From Pleurotus ostreatus/Saccharomyces cerevisiae fusant (Eukaryota > Opisthokonta), in NCBI GenBank assembly GCA_024196135.1, contig JAMQCK010000191.1, forward strand, positions 1-41,592: a stretch of 41,592 bases of DNA, in the 5' to 3' direction. Every line of letters starts with the position of its first letter. Position 1 is the first letter of the stretch. The position numbers and the translations under genes are program-made. Below the pieces are notes generated by a model. It was not told the DNA's origin. It saw nothing but the letters and a program-made list of their open reading frames with translations, and searched no databases. Positions 1 through 9,316 of this stretch are shown in pieces.

Positions 1-139
1 AGTGGGTCTACGCACATCTCGCCTTCCTCTTCCTGCAATAATCGCATGCCCTATCCGCCTTCTTCCTCCTCAGGAGCACGTCCTGATTGCCCGCCGACGT
101 CGACGCCTGCGGCTGCGGTGGGCTACTGTTGTTCGGCAT
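1..139 (-). CDS. Zn(II)2Cys6 transcription factor, N-terminal exon only (partial)
   Basis: Reading leftward from an ATG at 139-137, a 41-codon exon (16-139) ends in a GTGCGT donor at 15-10. The protein starts with a Ser/Pro/Gln-rich stretch and then has a basic run followed by RACDYCRKRKAR, with Cys32 and Cys35. The exon stops one base into the codon expected to give the third cysteine. This is the first half of the fungal binuclear zinc cluster (Cys-x2-Cys-x6-Cys), and an intron just before that cysteine is common in the family. Such proteins bind DNA as transcription regulators in the nucleus. The rest of the cluster and the regulatory domain lie outside the window, so the target pathway cannot be inferred. 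The ORF is short, but the motif is very specific. Confidence 0.75.
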
Positions 140-1005
140 CCAACCTCGCGCAGATGATGGGGGGAAGCAAGTTCAATCTGTGCGTGCTCTCGCGAAGATC
201 TCTAGCCTTCTTGAGTCGCAAGTGGGGGATCGAAACAGAGTGGCATGCTGCTAGAGTGCTTCATGACGAGGGAGGGGGCTATTTCAAATCTCCCGACACC
301 GCCGCATCCCTTCGCGTCCCGGCGATCCTCGGCGATCAGGTTGCGAACGGCGGCGGCAGGGGCACGCGCGCACGGAAGATTCAGAGTCTCCCATTCCGAA
401 ACCGGGGACCTCCTCAGCTTTGAGTCGAGGTGAGTCAAGGCTAGGTACGGAGCCAACTTGAACTTGCGATGCAAATTCCGAGTTCAAATTTAGAGCCAAG
501 ATCCAGAGAATTCGATTTTTGGTAAGTACATGGGCGAGGTCCAACAGACAGTAAAAACAGCAGAAACAGAGGTCCATAGACAGCGATGGAACAGAAGCCC
601 ATACAATGGTAAGTAATAGGTACAGTAGGGTACGGTGGTAAGGAGCGGAGAGCGAGAGCACAGCAGGTGGAGGAGACGCTGGAGGCAGCAAGCAATGCGA
701 GTGTGAGGTGAGTGGGGTATGAGGTATCGTGGGTAGAGCAAGAAGATGGCAGTAGATATACATACATATCCGATAACATACCCAGGAGAGAGAAGGAGCT
801 ATGAGTACACCGAGGACGAGTAGGGGAATCTTCACAGGTGGGGAAACCTCGCGGGCGGGGGCAAGAGCCCGAAGAGGGCAGAAGGCGAAACGGTGATGAA
901 TACACTCATCATTCAGGCGTGCGCCCCCGAGTGTGCGTGGGACGACGGCGATGAAGGCGATGCATATAGGTCAGGCAGGTCTATAGGCGACGTGAAGGCC
1001 ATGAC
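140..1005. promoter_or_regulatory. Intergenic; probable promoter/5' region of the zinc-cluster gene
   Basis: No gene is supported here. On the minus strand, from about 900 down to 520, the sequence is strongly pyrimidine-rich (repeated CT, CCT and TCT tracts), which is usual for promoters and 5' leaders of highly spliced basidiomycete genes. The minus-strand reading frames through it (for example 284-835) are low-complexity Ser/Pro/Leu strings and look like by-products of this composition. The 3' end of the gene at 1006-2974 also abuts this stretch. Confidence 0.4.
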
Positions 1006-2974
1006 CTAGCACAAGGCGTTAGTACATGTTCTATTATGAGGAGATATACACACATAGGGATGCATTTGTGGGGCCTCCTCACCCATATCCCCCGTCTCTG
1101 TTCCCGACGTCCGCGCACGCTGCGTGCCAGGCGAGGGCACCCCCTCCCCGGGCACCCTAGTGTCTGAGCTCCGCCACGTCAGGCGGTCGCTGCCTCGCCC
1201 GTGCACGTCGGCGGGCGGCGCTAGCACGTCTCTTTCCTCTTCTGCACGCTGTGCATATGCATCTTCACCCCCCGCGTACGCGTCCCGGTCCCGCGCATAA
1301 GCATCCTCGGACGACGCCATCGAGCGCACATCCGACTCCGAACTCGTACTCGGGCGATGCGAGCTCGCCGTCGAGGTCGTATACGACGGCGCGCGGTACG
1401 GATACTCAAACGCGGCCATCTGCAAATGCGCGCTGCCCGCGTCAGGCGAGTACACGACGTCAGGCGGCGCGTGTACAGTTGACTTGGGCGACTTGGGTGT
1501 CGATGGGTGGTGCATGTGGCTGTAGTGCGGGTACGCTGGGGGCGCAGCAGCAGAGGCCGAGCGACGTTTGCGACTAGGAGGTGGAGAAACTTTGACAACG
1601 TAGCCCATCTCTTGCGTAAAGGAGCGGGGGAAGAAGATAAGCAGCGTGAGGGCTGACGACGAGAAGCAGCCAATGCCGCCGATGAGGAGTAGGAAGTCTG
1701 CCCAGAACCTGCGTATGCGATGATTAGCAAGAAGGCATTATACCGCAAGCGAGTATAGCGTACGGGTCGTGAACAATAGGATGCGTCCCCATAGCCAGAG
1801 CATCTGCGGCAAGCACGAGCAGCGGCACAGTGAAGAAGAACCGCAGTACAACACGGAATGTCTGCAAGCCATTTTAGTACCCATCTCCTCGCAACCTCCC
1901 CATCCCCACTCACATGCAACTGATAGAACCTGAAGAGCCTAACCACGACAGCCGGCTCCGCCCCACCCGCCTTCACCTGCGTTATGAACGTCGGAAACTT
2001 GCCAATCACGTATAGGAACCACACAGTGGTCACCGTCCCCGCGACGGCTCCCACGAGGAAGATCCACGCAGCGCACTAAGTGGAGGTCTGGTGAGCAACC
2101 TATTTCTGCGAGAATGAATATGTGACAGGCGCACCAGATCAAGGTCCCTGCGCGCGGCGAGGGTGGTCATAGGCAGGCCTACGATCGCAGTGGTGCTTCC
2201 TAGGAAGGAAGGTGAGGGGAATTGTGGAAAGGGGGAGGGGAGGAGGGCGTACCGAAAGACCAAGTGCGGAACTCCCAGCTGTGGAACCAGTCGCGCTTGC
2301 GGGGTCCTTGATGGAGGAGGAAGAGCCAGAACATGAGTTCTTCGAGGTGTGTCACGCTGGTAGGGATGAGCGAGGGGGGCACCGGTATGGAGGGGGACGC
2401 ACATCTCGAATGCCCATGCGATGCTGAAGACAAAGAGTAGGGGGAGTAACTGATCCTTGCTATCTTGACTCCATGCAGGGACTGGTCTGGGTACAGCTGA
2501 GGGGGGAGTGAGACGTAGTGCGAGTAAGCCTGATCATTGCGCACCTTGACCTGAAGGGAGTACGACATGCCCTGCACTCAATCTCAGCACATCACTCGCG
2601 GGGAAAAACCTGATTACGCACCTTCCCTGTACTTCAATCGCGTCATGCTCGCGCTGAACGCCAACAGCAGCGGCACGGTCAGGATGTAGGTATATCTGCA
2701 GCCCCCGATCAGCTCGTCGCCCCCGTCGCGCTCGTCCCCCTCACGTCATGAGCCTGTTGAACGCGCCGGGCTGCTTGCCCGCATTCCACTTGAGGCACTT
2801 GAAGCGATCATAACTCCATAGGTGAACAAGGAGGAAGCAGAGGAACTAGAAGAGGACCATGTGGGTGAGCATGCGGGTCGTCCGGGGCACGGCTGTTTCT
2901 AGCCTATCGTTTGTTCTCACCAGACAAGCCAAGACGGTCCATAGGAGGAAGACTGTTGGTGATCCAGGGGTCAT
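1006..2974 (-). CDS. Multi-pass integral membrane protein, fungal hypothetical family
   Basis: This is a multi-exon gene. The likely start is the ATG at 2974 (MTPGSPTVFLLWTVLACL), with exons 2921-2974, 2745-2845 and 2622-2695. A fourth exon from about 2576 encodes MSYSLQVKVRNDQAYSHYV. Further exons carry HLEELMFWLFLLHQG and DWFHSWEFRTW, then TAIVGLPMTTLAARRDL, then VVWFLYVIGKFPTF-type helices. The final exon encodes SSALTLLIFFPRSFTQEMG followed by a long Ser/Tyr-rich cytoplasmic tail ending at 1006. A 48-nt intron at about 2349-2396 (GTGCGT...CTACCAG) restores the frame between AWAFE and THLEEL. I see roughly seven hydrophobic helices. The pattern resembles a widely conserved but uncharacterised basidiomycete membrane protein, so no function is assigned. 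The boundary between exons 4 and 5, near 2450-2490, remains uncertain. Confidence 0.65.
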
Positions 2975-4125
2975 GCTTTGTGGGAGGGCAAGGTATAAGG
3001 TGGAGGTGGGATGGCGCGAGCGAAGAAGGGATCGAGAGCGGCGGGAGTGGCCTCGAGGCGGGTGACCGACGACCGTCGGGTGACGCGACAATGTGACCCG
3101 CCGGCTGACGCACGTGGACCGCCTTACTGGGGTAACGACGGGTGTGGAATGTTCAATGTTGGGCTACCAGTTCGACGATGAGGTCTGAGGCCTAGTGCTA
3201 GGGTGCCTGCATGGTCAGCACGATAATGGAGTTCGACGACGGTGATAGACGGTGCAAAGCGAGGCGTCACTGCAGTGAAATCTTGATAGGAGGCCTACCC
3301 CAGCGCTGTCAGATCACTGCCAGCGAGGACGGAAACTCGATCGCGTGGCCCGGGACACGATGAGAAGGGGGGATGAGACGTTGGACCTAAGGCCGTCGAC
3401 GACATGAAGGAGAGGAAGATTGGAAAGTAAAACCGGTCACTCGACGAGGGCCGTGGAAGGCAGGGTTTTGTTGGTGCCAATAGAGGGGATGCATTCGGCG
3501 ACACCACGTTCAAGCTGAATATCGAACATCGGACCTCCCATTGCCTAAAGGCTCCGGAAGCTGGTCGAGTTCTTCCTGACGTCGCCATTCTCTGTGTACC
3601 ATTGGCTACTATATTCTGCCTCGTCGTCGAGTGCCTACGGGCCTTTAACGGGTCGACAAGGTGTTGTGAGTTCTGGAATCTGCGACCACTCATCATCCTT
3701 TGTGGATAGAGGTTGTTCGGAGAGCCATTGTAGCTAACAACCGGTGTAGCTGAGCACTTGGATGCCTTCGAGCAATCGGCGGGCTTGGTAGAGGCCAGGG
3801 TGAGGATAGGAAACGAGGGGGGCTCAAGAGGAGCAGCAAGTCGGAGTTGAATATCGAAAACGGGAGGGGGAGGGCAGACGTCGGGACCGAAGGAAGATAG
3901 ACGCTAAGGCCGAATGCAGCGAGGGTGCCGTCCGGTACCGCTGTCTTATCGTCGAGGCCGCATGGCAAGTACGGGCGAGGGCGGAGGAGCGCGAAGTATG
4001 GTTTCGTCCGAGTGAGCTTTTCCATCTCCATTGTCGTGAGCTTGGTGTCGATCATCGCGAGCTTCGTATGTGGCGAGTAGGGGACGCTGGACGAGGAGAA
4101 CGAAGGGCTGGCGGAAGGCGTGACA
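2975..4125. other. Gene-poor stretch with possible coding debris
   Basis: No complete gene is supported. On the minus strand, 3693-4055 is open and encodes a stretch containing TKLTTMEMEKLTRTKPYFAL and LLRPRPYLPCGLDD, which reads like real protein, but it then degenerates into Ser/Pro/Leu-rich sequence. A second open stretch at 3295-3696 (-) shares a short motif at DNA level (around GAATATCGAA) with the first, hinting at an old duplication. No start, splice pattern or family could be recognised. It may be a decayed gene. Confidence 0.25.
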
Positions 4126-4281
4126 TTACAGAGTTTCTCCAGAGTAGGCGTAGACTTCTTCGATAGCGGGGTAGACGTCGTGGAGAGCTACGTGGTCGTT
4201 CTTGCAGCTGGTCGTGAGTACGCTACTGGCCCGAGTCCTAGTTTGCTTGGCTAGTACATTGAGTTCGTGGCGTTCTTGCAT
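4126..4281 (-). CDS. Short unassigned ORF, possible exon of a decayed gene
   Basis: A 51-codon frame runs from ATG 4281-4279 to a TAA at 4126-4128 and contains HVALHDVYPAIEEVYAYSG. The frame stays open further upstream to about 4340. The residue composition (acidic and aromatic, not Ser/Pro noise) suggests real or formerly real coding sequence. It is followed downstream, in another frame, by the open stretch at 3693-4055, so the two may be exons of one gene. Upstream on the same strand, near 4400-4560, another plausible segment (LEELVFSNLILTADICPGP) may also belong to it. No family is recognised, and a non-functional remnant is as likely as a gene. Confidence 0.25.
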   Translation of the reverse strand: MQERHELNVLAKQTRTRASSVLTTSCKNDHVALHDVYPAIEEVYAYSGETL

Positions 4282-4742
4282 GTTAGCGTGTAGCCTCGCT
4301 CTCGGGAAGGCCCAGCAGAGAAGAAGACTGCAGGTATATCCAAATAGACGCAGCAGACGGAGTTCGATTGCGTCGGAGACCGAGACAGCTCATCTTGCCT
4401 CGAAGCTGGGTATATGCGCGTCCAAAGTCGCCCGACGGGCATGTAAGAAGTGAGGAGAGATTGTCTGAAGGCCCTGGGCAGATATCGGCCGTCAAGATGA
4501 GGTTTGAGAAGACGAGCTCTTCAAGGCGCGATGGTGGCAAGAGCAGAGAAGTTGTACAGGCCGACGCGTCTCCCGCTCGCATGATCGCGCGATCGGGCAC
4601 ACGGCAATGGCCGGGCACCGGATCGGGCGTAGACAATGCACTTCAAGTTCGTTTGACAATGACACCCGCAAGAATCTATCTGAATGGCCATATCCCGAGC
4701 ATCCTGCGATGCCCTTACTATCCAAGCCCGAAGAAACACGAA

Positions 4743-6458
4743 TCACATCCGGTACTGCATACCAGGGATCTCCCAATCGGTGAGATCCTCGTACGCCTCC
4801 TTCCCCATCGTGCCGTCCGTCTCCCCCGCTCGTCTCCGGTTCGCGTACATCAGGTACGCGCGGAGCAGCAGCGCCTCTGCGACAGCGAGCGCGTAGCAGA
4901 CCATGATCGTGCGGAACGCGGTCTGGTAGACGGGCGCTTCCGACGCTTTGAAGAAGTGGGGGCCAGCACTGTTGACAATGAAAGGTCAGTCTCAAGTACG
5001 CGGACGAAGGCATGGCGATCGCTGGTACGCACATATTCCCCGTGCAATACGCCACAAACATCAGCGCCGTCATTGTCATTTTCTTCGTCATCCCGCGGTA
5101 GTTTGTGTTCATGACGGACATCGCGAGCGGGAGCGCGCCCGGGCCGAAGGAGATGAGGTAGTACCCGAAGAGCTGCACGCCAAGGCTGACGGTGCCCGAG
5201 TAGATGAGCGCGCTGCCGACGACGGGCGGGATGACGACAAAGATGATGAGGAAGCAGTAGGCATTCTTGAACCGGCCTGCGATCCAGCCGCTGCGTCAAG
5301 TTAGACCACTACATTCGTGGGTCAAACGAAGTACGCACGTTATCAAGATCGTGAAGAACGCGACGAATGAGGACGGGATCCCGACCAACGTCGTCTCCAA
5401 GCTCGTGAAGCCAAAGCCCTGGAGATCACTCAGTAAATACACAAGACTAAGTCGTCGACTTGCACACCTTCAGCACCAAATTGGCGAAATTCTGCGTCCC
5501 CGAGTTCGGGATCTGCGTGCAGATGCTGATCGAGGCAAGCAGCCACGTCTTCGGGTCCTTGAAGCACTCGACAATTTGGTACGTCTTCAGCTTCTTCGTG
5601 TCGGCCGTCGCGTTACCGGTCCCTGCGAGCGCGACACGGTCTTTGGCGCACGTTTTCTCTTCCTCGGTGAGGAAGTTGCAGGAGTTGATGCCGTCGGGGA
5701 GGATGTAGTACAGGATGAAGCCCCACAGGCCGGTCGCGGTTCCAAAGATCTGCCAGTCGGTGAGTTGACGGCTTTGTACAGCAACGAGACATACTCACGA
5801 TGAACAAGAACTGCCACGGCTGAATCTGATTGTCGATCCTCCCGATCGCATACGCGAGCAGGCTCGCCACTAGCCCGCCAAACGAGTTGCCCGCGAACCA
5901 CGTCCCCGTCCGGAACGGGATCTCATCGCGCGTATAGTACGTGCCCGTGATAAACACGAACGCGGGCGTGATCGTCGACTCCACGACGCCGAGAAGGAAC
6001 CTCAGCGCCGCCAGCCCTCCAAAATTCGTGCACACGGCCGTGAGCGCGACGACGAGGCCCCAGATGACGGTGTTGATGGCGACGTACTTGCCGACGGGGA
6101 GCTTGGGGATGAGGAAGGAGGTCGGGTAGGCCCAGAAGAGGTAGCCGAAGTAGAAGATGCTGGACACCCAGCTGTATTGCTCGCCAACGAGATGCTGGGG
6201 GTGATCGGTGAGGTTAGATGGGTATGCGAGGGATGAGTGGGGCTATAGACGCACTGTGCCTTCCTTCAACCCGAACACGGACGCGCTCGACAGGATCGTC
6301 TTGTCGATGAAGTTGAAGTTGTACGTGATGAACATGATTGGCATGAGCCGCCAGTCGAGCTTGCGCACCACTCGCTTGGCAAGCGCCGTATCCACCGTTG
6401 CCGGCAGCTCATCGACCGCGTCCTTCGAGTCCTTGAACGAGCTGGCGTCTGTGTCCAT
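4743..6458 (-). CDS. MFS transporter, anion:cation symporter family (allantoate permease / Dal5-like)
   Basis: A plasma-membrane transporter of the major facilitator superfamily. The start at ATG 6458 (MDTDASSFKDSKDA) is followed by the family hallmark KLDWRLMPIMFITYNFNFID. Next come SWVSSIFYFGYLFWAYPTS, the helix pair GVVESTITPAFVFITG and YTRDEIPFRTGTW, then the central loop and the C-terminal six helices, including YLISFGPGALPLAMSVMNTN and FVAYCTGNIAGP. It ends at QYRM before the stop at 4745-4743. Several short introns (for example near 6190-6250, 5290-5340 and 4970-5030) break the frame. About 12 helices and roughly 500 residues fit the ACS family, which moves allantoate, ureidosuccinate, nicotinate, biotin precursors or similar organic anions in fungi. 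The exact substrate cannot be read from sequence. It is divergent from the deaminase at 6883, which suggests nitrogen or purine uptake. Confidence 0.9.
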
Positions 6459-6882
6459 GATCGCGGTCGTGCCGTTCGTGATGGGAGAGGGCAACCCTGC
6501 TCTTGCGCTGCTCCGAGGCGGCCATAAGCAGCAAGCGCCCTCCCCGCGGCGCACAAGGATTTGGGATAGATATGGTGATAGGCAACCCTCGCTTATCGTC
6601 CCGGTGACCTCCTGCGATGGATAAGGGGCACACGACTAGCAGGCTCGGCGCTGACGGTTGCTGCTGGGAGCCCGGGCGGAGAGCAAGGAACGAATGCCGA
6701 CGAGGAGGGGTCGGAGGGACGATCTGCAGCGATCGAGCGGAACGGAAGCAGAACGGATCCCAAGCCTCATCGCCGCGGCGCGGACACATAAAAATGCCGA
6801 TAAGATAGCATTAGGCGCCGAATTCTGGTGCAGTCACGGCCGCAGGGAGAGTTGAGTAGATGACCAGTACACTCACACACCG
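6459..6882. promoter_or_regulatory. Shared divergent promoter with GATA-factor-type sites
   Basis: This 424-nt gap separates the start codons of the transporter (-) and the deaminase (+). It contains four HGATAR sites, the consensus of fungal AreA/Nit2-type nitrogen regulators: TGATAG at 6576-6581, CGATAA on the minus strand at 6593-6598, and an overlapping pair at 6798-6803 (CGATAA) and 6803-6808 (AGATAG). Further GATA cores preceded by G sit at about 6565 and 6620. Clustering near both starts suggests joint nitrogen control. That is an inference from sites alone, since GATA cores also occur by chance. Confidence 0.4.
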
Positions 6883-7977
6883 ATGACCGATCCCAACGTC
6901 CCACGCGCCGTGTCCGCCTTCGTCGCCGCCCTCCCCAAGGTCGAACTCCATGTGCACATCGAGGGCACCCTCACACCCGCCCTCCGCTGGCGCCTCGCGC
7001 AGAAGAACGGCATCGCGCTCCCCTACAAGACGTACGATGCCCTCCTCGCCTCGTACGCCACCATGTACAACCACCGGCGCGAGCTGCACGGCGACAACGG
7101 CCTCCCGACGTTCCTCGAGGCGTATTACGGGGGCATGGAGGTGCTGAGGACGGAGGAGGACTTCTACGACCTGGCGATGGAGTACTTTGCGAAGGCGGGG
7201 GAGATGAATGTGCGGTATGCGGACCCGTTTTTCGACCCGCAGGCGCATATGCGGAGGGGGGTGCCGCTTGAAGCGGTGATGCGTGGTTTCGAGCGCGCTA
7301 GTAGGGATGCGAAGGAGAAGTATGGCGTCGCCGTGGGCTGGACGATGTGCTTCCTGCGCGACATGCCACCGGAGAACGCGCTGGCGACGTACGAGGCGGC
7401 AGTACGGGACTTTGGGGGCGTATTCCACGCGATCGGGCTGGACAGCAACGAATTTAACCGTCCACCGCGGTTGTTTGCAGAGGTGTTCCGTCGCGCGAGA
7501 GTGGACGGATACAAGATCACCGCGCACTGCGATGTCGGGCAGAAGGACACGCACGAGCACATCCGAGAGGTGGCGACCCGCTGCGTTGGCGGAGTAGAGG
7601 GCGCCGATCGTATCGACCACGGGCTGAATATTGCGGATCAGCCCGAGCTCCTCGCGCTGGTCAAGGAGAAGGGTTTGGGACTGACGCTATGCCCACACGC
7701 GTACCATCGGCGACTGCCCACGGATTGGGTGTTCGGGAGCATCAGGAAAGTCTGGCAGGCTGGCATCCCGTTCAGCGTGGCGAGCGACGACCCGACGTAC
7801 ATGCACCAGCAGTGGGTGACGGAGAACCTGGGCAAGGTGATGCATTACTGCGGCTTCCAGGAGAAGGACATGGTGAAAATTCAGCGGGATGGGGTCGCGA
7901 TGTCGTGGGCACCGGAGGACGTGAAGGAGGCCATATTTCGAGAGCTGGATAGGTTCGAGAAGCAATGTAGCAGCTAG
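6883..7977 (+). CDS. Adenosine/adenine deaminase-family metal hydrolase (364 aa)
   Basis: A single-exon, cytosolic-type protein of the usual length for yeast-type adenine deaminases. It shows the TIM-barrel amidohydrolase pattern: LPKVELHVHIEGTL with metal ligands His23 and His25, the third ligand His215 in KITAHCDVGQ, His246 in RIDHG, and Asp302-Asp303 in SVASDDP. Family members hydrolyse the amino group of adenine, adenosine or N6-modified purines to give hypoxanthine or inosine-type products and ammonia. The usual HAGE motif, whose glutamate protonates the purine ring, is replaced here by HCDV, so substrate or mechanism may differ from textbook enzymes. No signal peptide is seen. It is divergently transcribed from the organic-anion transporter, which is compatible with a purine-scavenging unit. 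Confidence 0.88.
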   Translation: MTDPNVPRAVSAFVAALPKVELHVHIEGTLTPALRWRLAQKNGIALPYKTYDALLASYATMYNHRRELHGDNGLPTFLEAYYGGMEVLRTEEDFYDLAMEYFAKAGEMNVRYADPFFDPQAHMRRGVPLEAVMRGFERASRDAKEKYGVAVGWTMCFLRDMPPENALATYEAAVRDFGGVFHAIGLDSNEFNRPPRLFAEVFRRARVDGYKITAHCDVGQKDTHEHIREVATRCVGGVEGADRIDHGLNIADQPELLALVKEKGLGLTLCPHAYHRRLPTDWVFGSIRKVWQAGIPFSVASDDPTYMHQQWVTENLGKVMHYCGFQEKDMVKIQRDGVAMSWAPEDVKEAIFRELDRFEKQCSS

Positions 7978-9254
7978 ATCGTATACACAAAGCAGCCTTT
8001 AGGCGTTCGAAGAGTTGCAATCACCGAGGACAATGGCGGCGGGAAGGAAGAACGATGCAAATATTTGCGCGCCCATTCCCCACTGGGATCAGGGCGCCTG
8101 TGACTTGTTCCTAACTTTCATCGTGTCCTCTCGCTGTCCTCCCTCTTCTTCTCTTTCTGGTCCAAAGGAATTCGCCTCGAAGTTTCCTACAGTCCCACAA
8201 CATCACCCTTCGTCATCACCAACGACCTCGTCAAGTGTGCCGACGAAAATTAGCTCAAGCTAGCCATCGCCCTTTCGATTGAGCGCGCACCGCATCCCGG
8301 AACTACTGCTCTCGCGGGAACCTACTAGGGCGTATGGATCTCCTTAATCGCAAGCTCGCAATACGCCTGCACATTAGGCTCTTCGTCAATGAACGCAACT
8401 CCCCCGCAAATCAGCTCCTCCCTGAATACAAGTCCCCGTTCTAGAATCGCCAGGCTATGTCGCCATCCGCGTAAGGTCCTTGACAGCGGTGGGAAGGAGG
8501 GTTCGCTCATGGCCCTCACTGCGCCTGGAAGGATGGGCGCGGCCTGGCGTAACTGTGTAGGCGGCGCGGTGGATGGCTTCGTATCCGGTGCGTCGGCGCG
8601 CGCCCGTCCTGCCGTCCCTCCTCACTCACGGCTGTTAGCAGAACCCTTGCCCTCATAACCCTACCATGCTCCCTTAGCCATTCAACGAGTCCAAGCATGT
8701 TAGCTCGGTGCCGTCAGCGGTTCTGTCAAACGATACAGCGCAGCCGACAAGCAGTATACGCATTCGTCAGCGCGTACTTTGTCCCTCCTTCATGCACGAT
8801 GCTGCTCATGTACTCGGGCTTCTGTCCCCATGTTCCGTAACGAGGTGCTCTGCTGCGCTCACGGGCTCTGGCCGTGTTCGTCGAATATTCCTCCATCCCC
8901 TTGCCGTTCCCTGTGCTCCGTCTGGTCTGCGCCATCCTCTGAAGTATAATCCTGTTGTTCATTTACCAAGGCCTGTTCCTGTATCTTCCTCGCTTCCTGC
9001 TTCTACGAACCTGGTCATCGGGCGCTGAATAGACAATTCAATGCATTACTAGGACTAGTGATTAGCTGCTGCTCCATCCCGCGTGTTACACGGTCTCCGA
9101 CGGTTGTCATATTCGTGGCTTCTCAGCGTCCCCCCACCCCTTCCCACCCGCTGTCAAGAGCTAATGTGGTTGATGAGCGATGAATGACATGCTGTGGGGG
9201 CGCACAGCGGCCTAGGCGTAACCTTGGCTGCTTGTGATCGGAGCCGCCTTGGGC
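7978..9254. other. Long intergenic stretch without a supported gene
   Basis: About 1.3 kb. The plus-strand frames are short and of low quality. On the minus strand, 8325-8519 ends with a fragment that reads like protein (LERGLVFREELICGGVAFID, then PNVQAYCELAIKEI), but no start, flanking exons or family could be found. It is best treated as a possible relic. The remainder probably holds the deaminase 3' end and the upstream region of the oxidase gene at 9317. Confidence 0.3.
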
Positions 9255-9262
9255 GATAAAAG
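9255..9262 (+). promoter_or_regulatory. TATA-like element of the FAD oxidase gene
   Basis: GATAAAAG lies 55 nt upstream of the ATG at 9317, a plausible spacing for a core promoter with a short leader. Assigned on position and sequence only. Confidence 0.35.
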
Positions 9263-9316
9263 GAACGATGGCTCCTTATGCTCCTCCAACATAATCGGCC
9301 CTCTAGCGCCATCATC

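Noticed and set aside
2340..2400. Apparent frameshift in the membrane-protein gene
   Set aside because: A 48-nt intron with GTGCGT donor and CTACCAG acceptor explains it and restores the helix sequence.
2577..2622. Phase mismatch between the third and fourth exon of the membrane-protein gene
   Set aside because: Using the GAG acceptor five bases upstream of the obvious CAG gives a continuous frame, so no mutation is needed.
4368..5114. Plus-strand frame of 248 codons
   Set aside because: Its right half is antisense to the MFS transporter exons and its left half has no motif.
6811..7620. Minus-strand frame of 269 codons
   Set aside because: Antisense to the single-exon deaminase, which carries all family motifs.
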